This document shows, piece by piece, positions 6,969-14,779 of a DNA stretch of 18,503 nucleotides. Where the stretch lies: NCBI GenBank assembly GCA_937121005.1, contig CAKZKB010000369.1:1-18503 (forward strand), read 5' to 3'. Origin of the DNA: an uncultured cyanobacterium (GTDB lineage: Bacteria; Cyanobacteriota; Cyanobacteriia; Cyanobacteriales; Geitlerinemataceae). Each line of letters opens with the position of its first letter. The first letter of the stretch is position 1. A model generated the notes under the pieces. The model made no database searches and was not told the origin of the DNA. It saw only the letters and a list, made by a program, of their open reading frames with translations. The position numbers and the translations under genes were made by a program.

Positions 6969-7637
6969 ATGATGGATGTCGATACAGTAGAAGTAGAGTT
7001 AAGGAAACTGGCGATCGCGGCGAAGCAGCATCCGCCGAAAAGCCTGAAACGACGGCTGGCCCTCAGCCGGATGTTCGAGATCCTTTTACAACAATCGCAA
7101 TTGCGATATTTCAAGTTGACGTTTAGGATGGAACCCGGTCTGTACCAATATGTTTATGAGGAGGCTTTAAGCGAAACCATATTAGAGTTTTGCCAGAGGA
7201 TCGACAACTACCAAGAAACGGATGAGAAGGGCAACCCCAAGTCAGTTATTGCCTGGTTTGCCTTTATTTTAGACATGAGAGCCAGAGATGTGTATGGCAA
7301 ATACAAGAAAGGAGGGATTACATACTGGCCCAAGTCAAATGGCTGCCCGAATCTGAACGATTTAGAGATGTTGAGTTTGCCCGATAAAATTTTATCAGAA
7401 TCCCAACAACTTCGACAAGCGATCGATCTCGATATTGGCGGCATTTTTGCCGAGAAGCACGTTCGAGACCGTCCCGATGTCAATTTTAGGACTTTGGCAC
7501 TGGCTCATATATGGGACGATCGCACTTGGACGGATATTTCATCTGAAATAGGAGTTCCCGTACAAACCTTGTCTCGTTTTTTTCAGCAAACTCTAAAGGA
7601 ATTTGCACCCTTTTTTAGAAAATACCTAGAGAATTAA
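6969..7637 (+). CDS. Small sigma-70-like regulatory protein
   Basis: The 222-residue, soluble, basic protein has a central helical region with WFAFILDMRARDVYGKYKKG (about 96-115), reminiscent of sigma region 2 (core binding and promoter melting). Its C-terminal region, about 174-215, has LALAHIWDDRTWTDISSEIGVPVQTLSRFF, a helix-turn-helix resembling sigma region 4. Divergent sigma-like proteins of this size precede DUF1822 and CHASE2/CHAT genes in many cyanobacteria, which supports the call. It may direct transcription of the following operon. Two adjacent ATGs (6969 and 6972) are possible starts and no clear ribosome site is visible. Sequence similarity to true sigma factors is weak by eye, so it could instead be another DNA-binding regulator. 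Confidence 0.6.
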   Translation: MMDVDTVEVELRKLAIAAKQHPPKSLKRRLALSRMFEILLQQSQLRYFKLTFRMEPGLYQYVYEEALSETILEFCQRIDNYQETDEKGNPKSVIAWFAFILDMRARDVYGKYKKGGITYWPKSNGCPNLNDLEMLSLPDKILSESQQLRQAIDLDIGGIFAEKHVRDRPDVNFRTLALAHIWDDRTWTDISSEIGVPVQTLSRFFQQTLKEFAPFFRKYLEN

Positions 7638-7675
7638 ATTGTCATGCGGTACAATGGCCGCAGTTGAGGAATATA

Positions 7676-8584
7676 ATGTCTAAGAAGACCCACTTGCAAA
7701 CCCTTCTTCCCATCAGGAAATCCACCCACGATCGGGCGCGATCGTTCGCGAACCGACAGTTAACGCGATCGCGGTTTAAGTCGGCTTATCTTTCCTGCTT
7801 GGCGATGGAGTCGGTTCGCTTCTATCTTGATTGTATGGAAATCGAGACCGCAGCTACTCTCGATAATGGCGCAATCGCCTTACTCGATCCAATCGCCGAT
7901 CTCCAGATTAAAAATGTTGGTTCTCTATCCTGTCTTCCGGTTCTCCCTGACAGTCAAAATGTTCATATCCCAGGAGAACTTTGGGACGATCGATTTGCCT
8001 ATGTTGGTGTCCGCTTGAACCGGGAACTTACCGCAGCCGAACTGCTCGGTTTTACCCGAAAAGTAAATGCCGAATCTGTAGCGATCGGGCAACTCAAATC
8101 TATGGAAACCTTGATCGAGTACATCGATCGATGGGAACGATCGGTAAAGCTAAATCAATGGCTAGAAAATACCATCGATCGCAGTTGGAATGTGTTAGAA
8201 TCTGTTTTGGCTCCCCGGCAGATCGCTTGGCGATGCAGAGCCATTGCTACGGTCGATCGTCCCCAAACTAATCCTAAAATTGCTCGCGGAAAACGGATTT
8301 ATTTCGATAGCGATCGACAAGGAGTCACTTTAATGTTAGAACAAATTGCTCTCGATCGTCAACAGCGAGAGATTTGGGTTGAAATTTACCCTCCCGACGG
8401 ACAAGACTATTTACCAGCGTTACTTCAGTTCCAGATTTATGACGGTGAAGATGTCAAGGTTTTTGAAGCTGAATCTCGCAGTACGCCGAACATTCAAGTT
8501 AAATTTTCTGGAAAAGTAGGAGAATTGTTTACTGTGGCGATTACTTTAAGCAATACTCGCATCTGCGAGCATTTTGTAATTTAA
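7676..8584 (+). CDS. DUF1822 family protein
   Basis: The 302-residue protein matches the cyanobacterial DUF1822 pattern: an N-terminal region rich in R/K with RARSFANRQ...RFKSAYLSCLAMESVRFYLDCMEIET, then DPIADLQIKNVGSLSCLPV, GELWDDRFAYVGVRLN, ELLGFTRKV and ETLIEYIDR. The function of the family is unknown; it is almost confined to cyanobacteria and recurs beside sigma-like and CHASE2/CHAT genes. The start at ATG 7676 is chosen over TTG 7664 because TGAGGA lies five bases before the ATG. There is no signal peptide or membrane helix, so it is presumably cytoplasmic and could be a partner of the CHAT domain or the sigma-like protein. It lies 38 bases after the sigma-like gene and 17 before the CHAT-CHASE2 gene, so operon membership is likely. 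Confidence 0.85.
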   Translation: MSKKTHLQTLLPIRKSTHDRARSFANRQLTRSRFKSAYLSCLAMESVRFYLDCMEIETAATLDNGAIALLDPIADLQIKNVGSLSCLPVLPDSQNVHIPGELWDDRFAYVGVRLNRELTAAELLGFTRKVNAESVAIGQLKSMETLIEYIDRWERSVKLNQWLENTIDRSWNVLESVLAPRQIAWRCRAIATVDRPQTNPKIARGKRIYFDSDRQGVTLMLEQIALDRQQREIWVEIYPPDGQDYLPALLQFQIYDGEDVKVFEAESRSTPNIQVKFSGKVGELFTVAITLSNTRICEHFVI

Positions 8585-8601
8585 ATGCTGGGGTAAAAAC
8601 A

Positions 8602-11058
8602 ATGTCGAAACGAATTTTACTAACGTTCAACGGGTATTTTGAAACTGGGTTTGACGTTCGCTTGCGAATTGAAGAACTGTCAGTAAAAGAAATATCCAGC
8701 CAATTGCCAGAAAATTTAGAACTTGCCAATGCACTAGAAACCCATTGGCAAGATGCCTATCCCAATGTGGACTCGGCGCGATCGCATCAAGAAAATTACT
8801 GGGAGAAACTTCTCATCTATCTCTATTTATTAGAGGTTACTGACAGGTCGATCGACACAGAACTTGGCATTAAAGAAAGTCTAAACTTTCGCATTACCCT
8901 ACAAAAAGTGATTTACGGTGGCAGTATCAATCACTGCAAGCAATCGGCACAACACTTGCAAAGTCTGTTTAACTCCTGGCTGATGTCGGAGGATTTTTTT
9001 CCGGTTCGCGACGAACTGTTGGTTCATTTTGCCAACGCCGATCGCGAAGCAGAAGAAGAGACGATCGTCTTAATTCAAGCCAGCGATCGTCGCATCCAAA
9101 AGTTACCCTGGCATCGCTGGAATTTACTGCAACGCTACCGCAACGCACAAGTCGAATTCGTTCTCAGTTCTCTGGATTGGGAAACACCGCGATCGCAATA
9201 TTCTCCCCGAGAACGAGTCAAAATTTTAGCGATTTTAGGCGATAGCGATGGCATTAATGTAGACGGCGATCGTCAACTGTTAGAAACGCTTCCCAATGCG
9301 GAAGTTACTTTTTTAGTCGAACCCCCTCGCCGCTTAATTAACGATCGCCTCTGGCAAGGTGGTTGGGATATTATCTTTTTTGCCGGACACAGCCAAACCG
9401 AAAATGATGAAGGCCGAATGTTCATCAATGCTGACGATAGCTTAACCGTTAACGAACTGTGGTACGGTTTGAGAAAGGCAGTCGATGGCGGTTTGCGAAT
9501 TGCCATTTTCAATTCTTGCGATGGTTTGGGTCTGGCTTGGGAACTGGATGATATTGAAATTCCCTTGACCGTTGTCATGCGAGAATTGGTTCCCGATCGC
9601 GTCGCACAAGAGTTTCTCAAGAATTTCCTCCAAGCCTTTTCTAGTGGCAAATCTTTCTACTTGTCTGTGAAAGAGTCTCGCGAGAAGTTACAGGGACTCG
9701 AAGACGAAATACCTTGTGCCAGTTGGTTGCCAATAATTTACCAAAATCCAGTCGAAGTCCCGCCAAAATGGGATGAGATGTTTGCAGTTTCGCCATCACC
9801 TCCACCCCCTCCACCACGCTTATCTCTTTTTCGCTTCGTGGTTGCTGCCAGTTTCATCATCACCAGCTTCGTTTTTTGGGGACGTTGGCAAGGTCATTTA
9901 CAAGAGTGGGAATTGCAGGCTTACGATCGCCTCATGCAGCAGCGACCCATGGAACAAATTGACGATCGCATTACCATCGTCAGCATTACTCCCCAAGACG
10001 TAGAACGCCTCGACCAACCTTTAGAAGAAAAAGGTGCAAAAACCTTGTCGAACCGCACTTTAAATACTTTAATCGAAAAAATCGAGCAGCATTCGCCAGC
10101 CGTTATCGGTCTCAATTTATTTTTGCAAGGGGAAATCGAACCCGAGTTCGCCAGCTTGAAGTCGAGTTTGCGATCGGGGAATATTATCCTTCCTTGTCGA
10201 GTCGCAACCGATAATTATCCTTCTGTTTCTGCAACACCAGATGCACCCAATAGCAGTGTTGGTTTCCATGAATTCGTTGTTGATAATGATGACATCGTTC
10301 GACGTTATTTAATGGAAATGACCGTGCAAGATCCGCAGCCTTGTCGAGAAAATCGCATTCATGCTTTCACTTTCAAGATCGCGGAGCAATTTGTACAAAA
10401 TAACAAAAGCGAATTTCGTGATGATATTTTTAACGAGAACAACTCCAAAAAGTTCCAATTAGTGAAGTCTAAGCAGGGTGGATACCATCAACTTAAAACC
10501 ACCATCGATCGTAGTGTCGGCGACGGCGTTCAAGTTATGCTCAATTATCGACCCTATCACAATTATCGCCAGGATATTGTAGATGTACTTTCAATTGCCA
10601 AGGTTTTAGACGATCGCATTTCTGAAGACAAAATCAAAAATCGAATCGTACTCATCGGACGAGACGATCCTAACACCAGTTTAGGCACGCCTTATAGTCG
10701 AGAACTTCCGGTTTTGTTTTTGAACGCGCAAATTCTTAGCAATATTCTCGATGTTTTTGACGGTAAACGTCCGGCAATTTCGACCTTAGTTTGGTGGCAA
10801 GATGGCTTGTGGATGTGGATGTGGTCGTTGCTGGGTGGTATTGTGGCCTGGAAAGTGGGAGACAGCGATCGCCTCTGGGGACGATCGCTCTTGAAAATCG
10901 TCGGTGCAACTGCTATTCTTTGGGTGGCACTACGAGGACTGTGCCTATATTTTCTAATCCAGGGATACTGGCTGCCGTTCGTGCCATCGCTGTTGGCATT
11001 GCTATGTGCTAGTATAAGCATAACGGTGTATGTACGGTTGCGTAAAAAACGCGACTAA
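8602..11058 (+). CDS. Membrane CHAT-CHASE2 fusion protein
   Basis: The 818-residue protein has an N-terminal CHAT (caspase-like) peptidase domain, about residues 160-385, with the dyad H263 in FFAGHSQ and C306 in FNSCDG. A proline-rich hinge follows (six prolines at 400-405). A first membrane helix (about 408-428) leads to a periplasmic CHASE2 sensor domain (about 430-720; WELQAYDRLMQQRP, then ITIVSITPQDV near its start). Three C-terminal helices follow (about 735-750, 763-786, 790-811), ending in a basic cytoplasmic tail. CHASE2 is normally a sensor linked to kinases or cyclases placed after the last helix; here no such output follows, so the N-terminal CHAT domain is the probable output. 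It could cut a cytoplasmic target when the sensor is triggered (inference). The DUF928 gene begins eight bases after the stop. Confidence 0.88.
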   Translation: MSKRILLTFNGYFETGFDVRLRIEELSVKEISSQLPENLELANALETHWQDAYPNVDSARSHQENYWEKLLIYLYLLEVTDRSIDTELGIKESLNFRITLQKVIYGGSINHCKQSAQHLQSLFNSWLMSEDFFPVRDELLVHFANADREAEEETIVLIQASDRRIQKLPWHRWNLLQRYRNAQVEFVLSSLDWETPRSQYSPRERVKILAILGDSDGINVDGDRQLLETLPNAEVTFLVEPPRRLINDRLWQGGWDIIFFAGHSQTENDEGRMFINADDSLTVNELWYGLRKAVDGGLRIAIFNSCDGLGLAWELDDIEIPLTVVMRELVPDRVAQEFLKNFLQAFSSGKSFYLSVKESREKLQGLEDEIPCASWLPIIYQNPVEVPPKWDEMFAVSPSPPPPPPRLSLFRFVVAASFIITSFVFWGRWQGHLQEWELQAYDRLMQQRPMEQIDDRITIVSITPQDVERLDQPLEEKGAKTLSNRTLNTLIEKIEQHSPAVIGLNLFLQGEIEPEFASLKSSLRSGNIILPCRVATDNYPSVSATPDAPNSSVGFHEFVVDNDDIVRRYLMEMTVQDPQPCRENRIHAFTFKIAEQFVQNNKSEFRDDIFNENNSKKFQLVKSKQGGYHQLKTTIDRSVGDGVQVMLNYRPYHNYRQDIVDVLSIAKVLDDRISEDKIKNRIVLIGRDDPNTSLGTPYSRELPVLFLNAQILSNILDVFDGKRPAISTLVWWQDGLWMWMWSLLGGIVAWKVGDSDRLWGRSLLKIVGATAILWVALRGLCLYFLIQGYWLPFVPSLLALLCASISITVYVRLRKKRD

Positions 11059-11066
11059 CTGGATCC

Positions 11067-11951
11067 ATGCTTCCTGTTCTCCTCAATCTTCTCGTTGCGA
11101 TCGCCATTGGGGTTCTATCTGCGATGCAGGTGCGATCGCTGTCTAGCAGAAACGATCGGTTGTTTTTCAGTAGTACAAACTTGAGGTTAAGCGAAGGTTA
11201 TCTTGAGACATTTCAAATTAGTGTAAATGAAGGGCCAGATGGACAGCCAGACGATCTAGGTTCGCCAGATATTCCTTTTATTCCTCGCCGTGACGATCGC
11301 GATCGAGAACCCGGCGATCGCACATCTCCCCCAATTTTTGGTGGCGACGCTTGCGAGAATGAGGGAGAATTGGAGTTAGCTGCGTTGGTTCCCGGAGAAG
11401 AGAATCGTGCATTTGTCAGCCGGACTTCGCGATCGCATCCCACATTTTTCTTCTACGTTCCCTACGAGATAGAATCGTCCTTAGTGGCGGAATTCTCCTT
11501 ACTCGATGAGAACGGCGATCGCGTTTACCGACAACAGTATTCTCTACAAGGTACGCCGGGAATTGTTCGCATCGCTTATCCCGAAACTGCACCCGCTTTA
11601 GAAGTCGATCGCGACTACTATTGGAATTTTAGCGTCATTTGCAATCCAGACGATCGAGCCGACGATCGCTATGTTAGCGGAACCCTACAGCGAGTCACTG
11701 CTAACAAAATTCCTTCGCCAAACGCGACACCGGAAGAACGGGCGATCCTTTACGCGGCAGATGGTTTGTGGTACGATACTCTCAGTACGATCGTCGAGGA
11801 GATCTATCCAGAGGATCCGCAGCGAGCCCGAGCCTTACTCGATCGACTGTTTGCATCCGACGCAGTGAATTTGGCAGGCTACGAAGGCGAGCCGATCGTG
11901 CCTTGCTGTAGCGCGATCGAAGAGGAGACTTCTAGTAGCCAACCAGAGTAA
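11067..11951 (+). CDS. DUF928 domain protein, predicted exported
   Basis: The 294-residue protein begins with a hydrophobic segment (about 3-19) that can act as a signal peptide or membrane anchor. The DUF928 region, about 95-285, shows the family landmarks LELAALVP, HPTFFFYVPY (124-133), VYRQQYSLQGTPGIVRI, YYWNFSVIC and ERAILYAADGLWYDTL. C96 and C192 are at positions conserved in the family as I recall it, and could form a disulphide in the periplasm. The middle (about 55-90) is rich in D, R, P and G and looks disordered. Function is unknown. DUF928 genes commonly neighbour CHAT/CHASE2 and haemagglutinin-like genes in cyanobacteria. It starts eight bases after the CHAT-CHASE2 gene, and its last 20 bases overlap the end of the convergent TPR-CHAT gene. 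Confidence 0.82.
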   Translation: MLPVLLNLLVAIAIGVLSAMQVRSLSSRNDRLFFSSTNLRLSEGYLETFQISVNEGPDGQPDDLGSPDIPFIPRRDDRDREPGDRTSPPIFGGDACENEGELELAALVPGEENRAFVSRTSRSHPTFFFYVPYEIESSLVAEFSLLDENGDRVYRQQYSLQGTPGIVRIAYPETAPALEVDRDYYWNFSVICNPDDRADDRYVSGTLQRVTANKIPSPNATPEERAILYAADGLWYDTLSTIVEEIYPEDPQRARALLDRLFASDAVNLAGYEGEPIVPCCSAIEEETSSSQPE

Positions 11952-14403
11952 AAGCGGCCCAATGTCGGGGTACCCTATTATTAGGCGTTGCTTGTTCGAT
12001 GAAGTTTTTCTGTGCCAGTTGCAACGCCTCGGCTTTGCTGACGTTCCCGGCGCTCAAGTTGTGGTAAAATGCGTCTACGATCTTGTTAGACTGAACTTGA
12101 CTGACTTTCCACAGTGGCGCGATCGTCGCTATGGCTCCCGATTTTACCGCCACTCCTGCCAATCCTAGCACAGCCCGATCGTCCCCGGAAGCCGTTTCGC
12201 ACGCACTTAACACCAGTAAGTCAATGGGATCGCGATCTCCACGTACCCGAACTTGCAGCAAACTTTCCAACTCATCGAGAGAGAGGGTATAGTCATCAGA
12301 TGCGTCGTCGGTGAAAATAAATGTCTGTTTGGGGTTGGAACTAAACTGTCCGTGCGTAATAACATGGACAACATCGTAAGAATACTGAAAGAGGCGATCG
12401 CGAAAAGACTCTTTCGTAAACGTCGAACCGTCGAGTGCTGATAGAATGTTGAGGGTAGAAACATCGCGCAGGTTGTCTCGAACGCGATCGATCTGAGATT
12501 GCACTCCACTTAAGTCGTCAAACCCCTTTCGAGATTGGTGGGATCCGGCAACTAACACGCGAGCGCCATGGATATTAAACGATTGTACCTCAAACAGTTG
12601 CAAGCTCGGGGTGACAGCGACCGCTTTTTTTTGGATAATGTATTGTTCGCCATCGTGAAGTGCAGCCACAGACAGCTTCCGAAAGGGTGCATCTAAAATA
12701 AAGGTCAGCGTTCTAGCGGCTTCGATCTCTGTTGCAAATGGAGCGATCGTCCATCGATAGACCGTTTGAAAAGTTTCGGTATCGTTGCCGAGACTGGAAT
12801 CTTTTTGGTCGATATCGAAGTCATCTAAGGTTTGTTGTAACAAGTCCCCATTCACTGCTTCTACATGATACAGCAGTTCGTCGCGATGGGCAACTTTGAC
12901 GATAACAGCAACGCGATCGGGAAAGGCGATCGTATAGAAAAATGCCAGTTCTGGATTCGCTTGCGTCAATTCATCGAGTTTGTTGGTTAAATTAGCAACG
13001 GGATCGCGATCGTCCCTATTTTCGTTTCCCTGTCGATTTGCAAGTGGGTTGCAACCGAGGAAGTTCGCCAGTTCTACCAGTTGCAGCGAGTCGATATAGT
13101 ACAGCGATTTTTGTAGGTTCTCTTGACTGGGAACGCCAGATGTTTCTAGCAGCAGCAGGCGCACTAACTGTCGGTACAGGGGTTCGATGTTGTCTCGAAA
13201 GGAGAAGCGAACGTCTGTATTGGAGACAAGTAGATTTTTCCGCACGTTTTCTAGACTTTGGACTGCGGTTTCATACAAGGCGATCGTGGTTTCTAGATCG
13301 CGATCGTCCCCTTTCATATACAATCGTCCTAGCTGCCATTGCCACTGATAGGCCATATCCCAGTCAGACTGAGATTGTGCAATTCCCAACGCCTTTTCAG
13401 TTAATTCTTTAGCATATTGCCATTGTCCGTTCATTTCGTAGAGTTCGCCTAAAAAACCGAGTGCGTAGGATTCCAGTCGCGCATCCCCTAACTCTTTCGC
13501 TTGGGAAACTGCACTGTTCAAAATCTCGGCAATGTTTTGGAGATCGATTTCAAAATTATCTAATTCTATTTCAGTTTTAGCGCAACGAACCGCTAGCGGA
13601 GAAACATACACACTCGGCAATTCTAGCTGATTTTGACGTAAATACAAACAAGCCAAAGACCGAGAAAAGTCAATTTGCTGGTACACCTCTCGTTCGGAAA
13701 CGTTGGTATTTTTAGATCGGGTACTGAGTTCTCCTGCTATTGTCTGAGACAGTGCCGAAATCTGGCTGTTTTCTGGATCGCGATCGACCAGAAATCTAAG
13801 TAAGTGCAACCGCGATCGCAAGCGAATCTCGTTCGTCGGAATTTCCATCGCTTTCTCATAAAATTCGATCGCGTCGTCTTCGTAGGATTGAGCCGTTTCT
13901 GAGTCGCCAAACTCTCGATAGCGATCGCTTAAATCTCGGTTGACATTGCCTAAACTGATAGCAAGTTCGCCCCGAAACTCAGAGTCAAGATTGCCAAGAT
14001 CGTCCAGACGGTCTAAAATAGTCTTAGATACATTCAACGCACCTAACTGTCTCAGAGTATCTGCCAAACTTTTCCACAGGCGATCGTCGGTTTCAATAGA
14101 AGCCTCCGCCAGTTCGCCAAAGAGAGTCTGGAGATCGCTTTTTGCGTCGCGACGTACCAATTCTAGACAGTCTAATTCTGCTGCATTAAGATGTCGTAAG
14201 AGTTGGCGACAGGCTTGATAGTACCGTCCCGATGCTTGTAGTGTCCTAATGCGATCGAGAACATGGGAACCGCGATCGCTATCTCTCATCTCAGACTGCG
14301 CGATCGCGAGGCGACTGTCAATCGGAAACGCCATCGATCCTACAGCGATCGCGGTCAAAGAACAGCCAAAAAGCACCCACGAGAAAGAACTGTTTTTCTT
14401 CAT
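11932..14403 (-). CDS. Exported TPR-CHAT protease-like protein
   Basis: From the ATG at 14403 the protein is 823 residues. It starts with a signal peptide (KK, hydrophobic core LFGCSLTAIAVGSMAF, likely cleavage after AIA about 35 residues in). A long helical region with TPR-type repeats follows (for example SYALGFLGELYEMNGQWQYAKELTEKAL). The CHAT domain fills roughly residues 545-823, with H684 in VITHGQF and C735 in LSACETA, then the classical LGLAG, PLWKV, AEALQLAQ and HWAAFTLVG motifs. CHAT domains are caspase-like cysteine peptidases. The longer frame from 14460 would overlap the exoprotein gene and hide the signal peptide, so 14403 is preferred. The gene begins 14 bases after the upstream exoprotein stop, so they are probably an operon. 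The export signal points to a periplasmic or extracellular protease, with the exoprotein a possible substrate (inference). Confidence 0.9.
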   Translation of the reverse strand: MKKNSSFSWVLFGCSLTAIAVGSMAFPIDSRLAIAQSEMRDSDRGSHVLDRIRTLQASGRYYQACRQLLRHLNAAELDCLELVRRDAKSDLQTLFGELAEASIETDDRLWKSLADTLRQLGALNVSKTILDRLDDLGNLDSEFRGELAISLGNVNRDLSDRYREFGDSETAQSYEDDAIEFYEKAMEIPTNEIRLRSRLHLLRFLVDRDPENSQISALSQTIAGELSTRSKNTNVSEREVYQQIDFSRSLACLYLRQNQLELPSVYVSPLAVRCAKTEIELDNFEIDLQNIAEILNSAVSQAKELGDARLESYALGFLGELYEMNGQWQYAKELTEKALGIAQSQSDWDMAYQWQWQLGRLYMKGDDRDLETTIALYETAVQSLENVRKNLLVSNTDVRFSFRDNIEPLYRQLVRLLLLETSGVPSQENLQKSLYYIDSLQLVELANFLGCNPLANRQGNENRDDRDPVANLTNKLDELTQANPELAFFYTIAFPDRVAVIVKVAHRDELLYHVEAVNGDLLQQTLDDFDIDQKDSSLGNDTETFQTVYRWTIAPFATEIEAARTLTFILDAPFRKLSVAALHDGEQYIIQKKAVAVTPSLQLFEVQSFNIHGARVLVAGSHQSRKGFDDLSGVQSQIDRVRDNLRDVSTLNILSALDGSTFTKESFRDRLFQYSYDVVHVITHGQFSSNPKQTFIFTDDASDDYTLSLDELESLLQVRVRGDRDPIDLLVLSACETASGDDRAVLGLAGVAVKSGAIATIAPLWKVSQVQSNKIVDAFYHNLSAGNVSKAEALQLAQKNFIEQATPNNRVPRHWAAFTLVGY

Positions 14404-14724
14404 TTTTGATAACACCCTTATGGTTCGCGATCGGGATCCCCCCATCGCAGATTTTCGCACCCCGGAACTGGAGTTTGTTGGGAACTATAAGGCGTAACTC
14501 CTGTCGAGTCAACCGTCAGCGAAACGACACCGTTGTCATCGACAATCCAGCCTTGTGCTTCTGTATACGAAGAATTGCTGTCCGGTAGGCGATCGAGGTC
14601 GATCGCGTCACTCGGATTCGGTGGCGATCCTCCATTTCCTACATTATAGAACGTACTGTACGTTTCCGTGCGAGCAACCCGAGCGCAGGGATCGCGAAGA
14701 GGGGCGATCGCTTCGAGGCGTGGT

Positions 14725-14779
14725 GTTTCCAATACCCCACTGGTGAAATCGACATCGGGCGTTTCTAATATCACTGTAC
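14725..14779 (-). repeat. 55-base block identical to 18449-18503
   Basis: This segment, in the C-terminal coding part of the exoprotein gene, is identical base for base to 18449-18503 in the paralogue. It encodes TVILETPDVDFTSGVLET. The match extends further with few changes to the right of the stop side and is cut by the window edge, so the true block may be longer. Confidence 0.85.

Noticed and set aside
11932..14403. Type III-E CRISPR TPR-CHAT (Csx29) effector
   Set aside because: There is no CRISPR array, no gRAMP/Cas7-11 gene, and the protein has an export signal.
14404..14460. Upstream start for the TPR-CHAT gene
   Set aside because: It would overlap the exoprotein stop and bury the signal peptide inside the protein.
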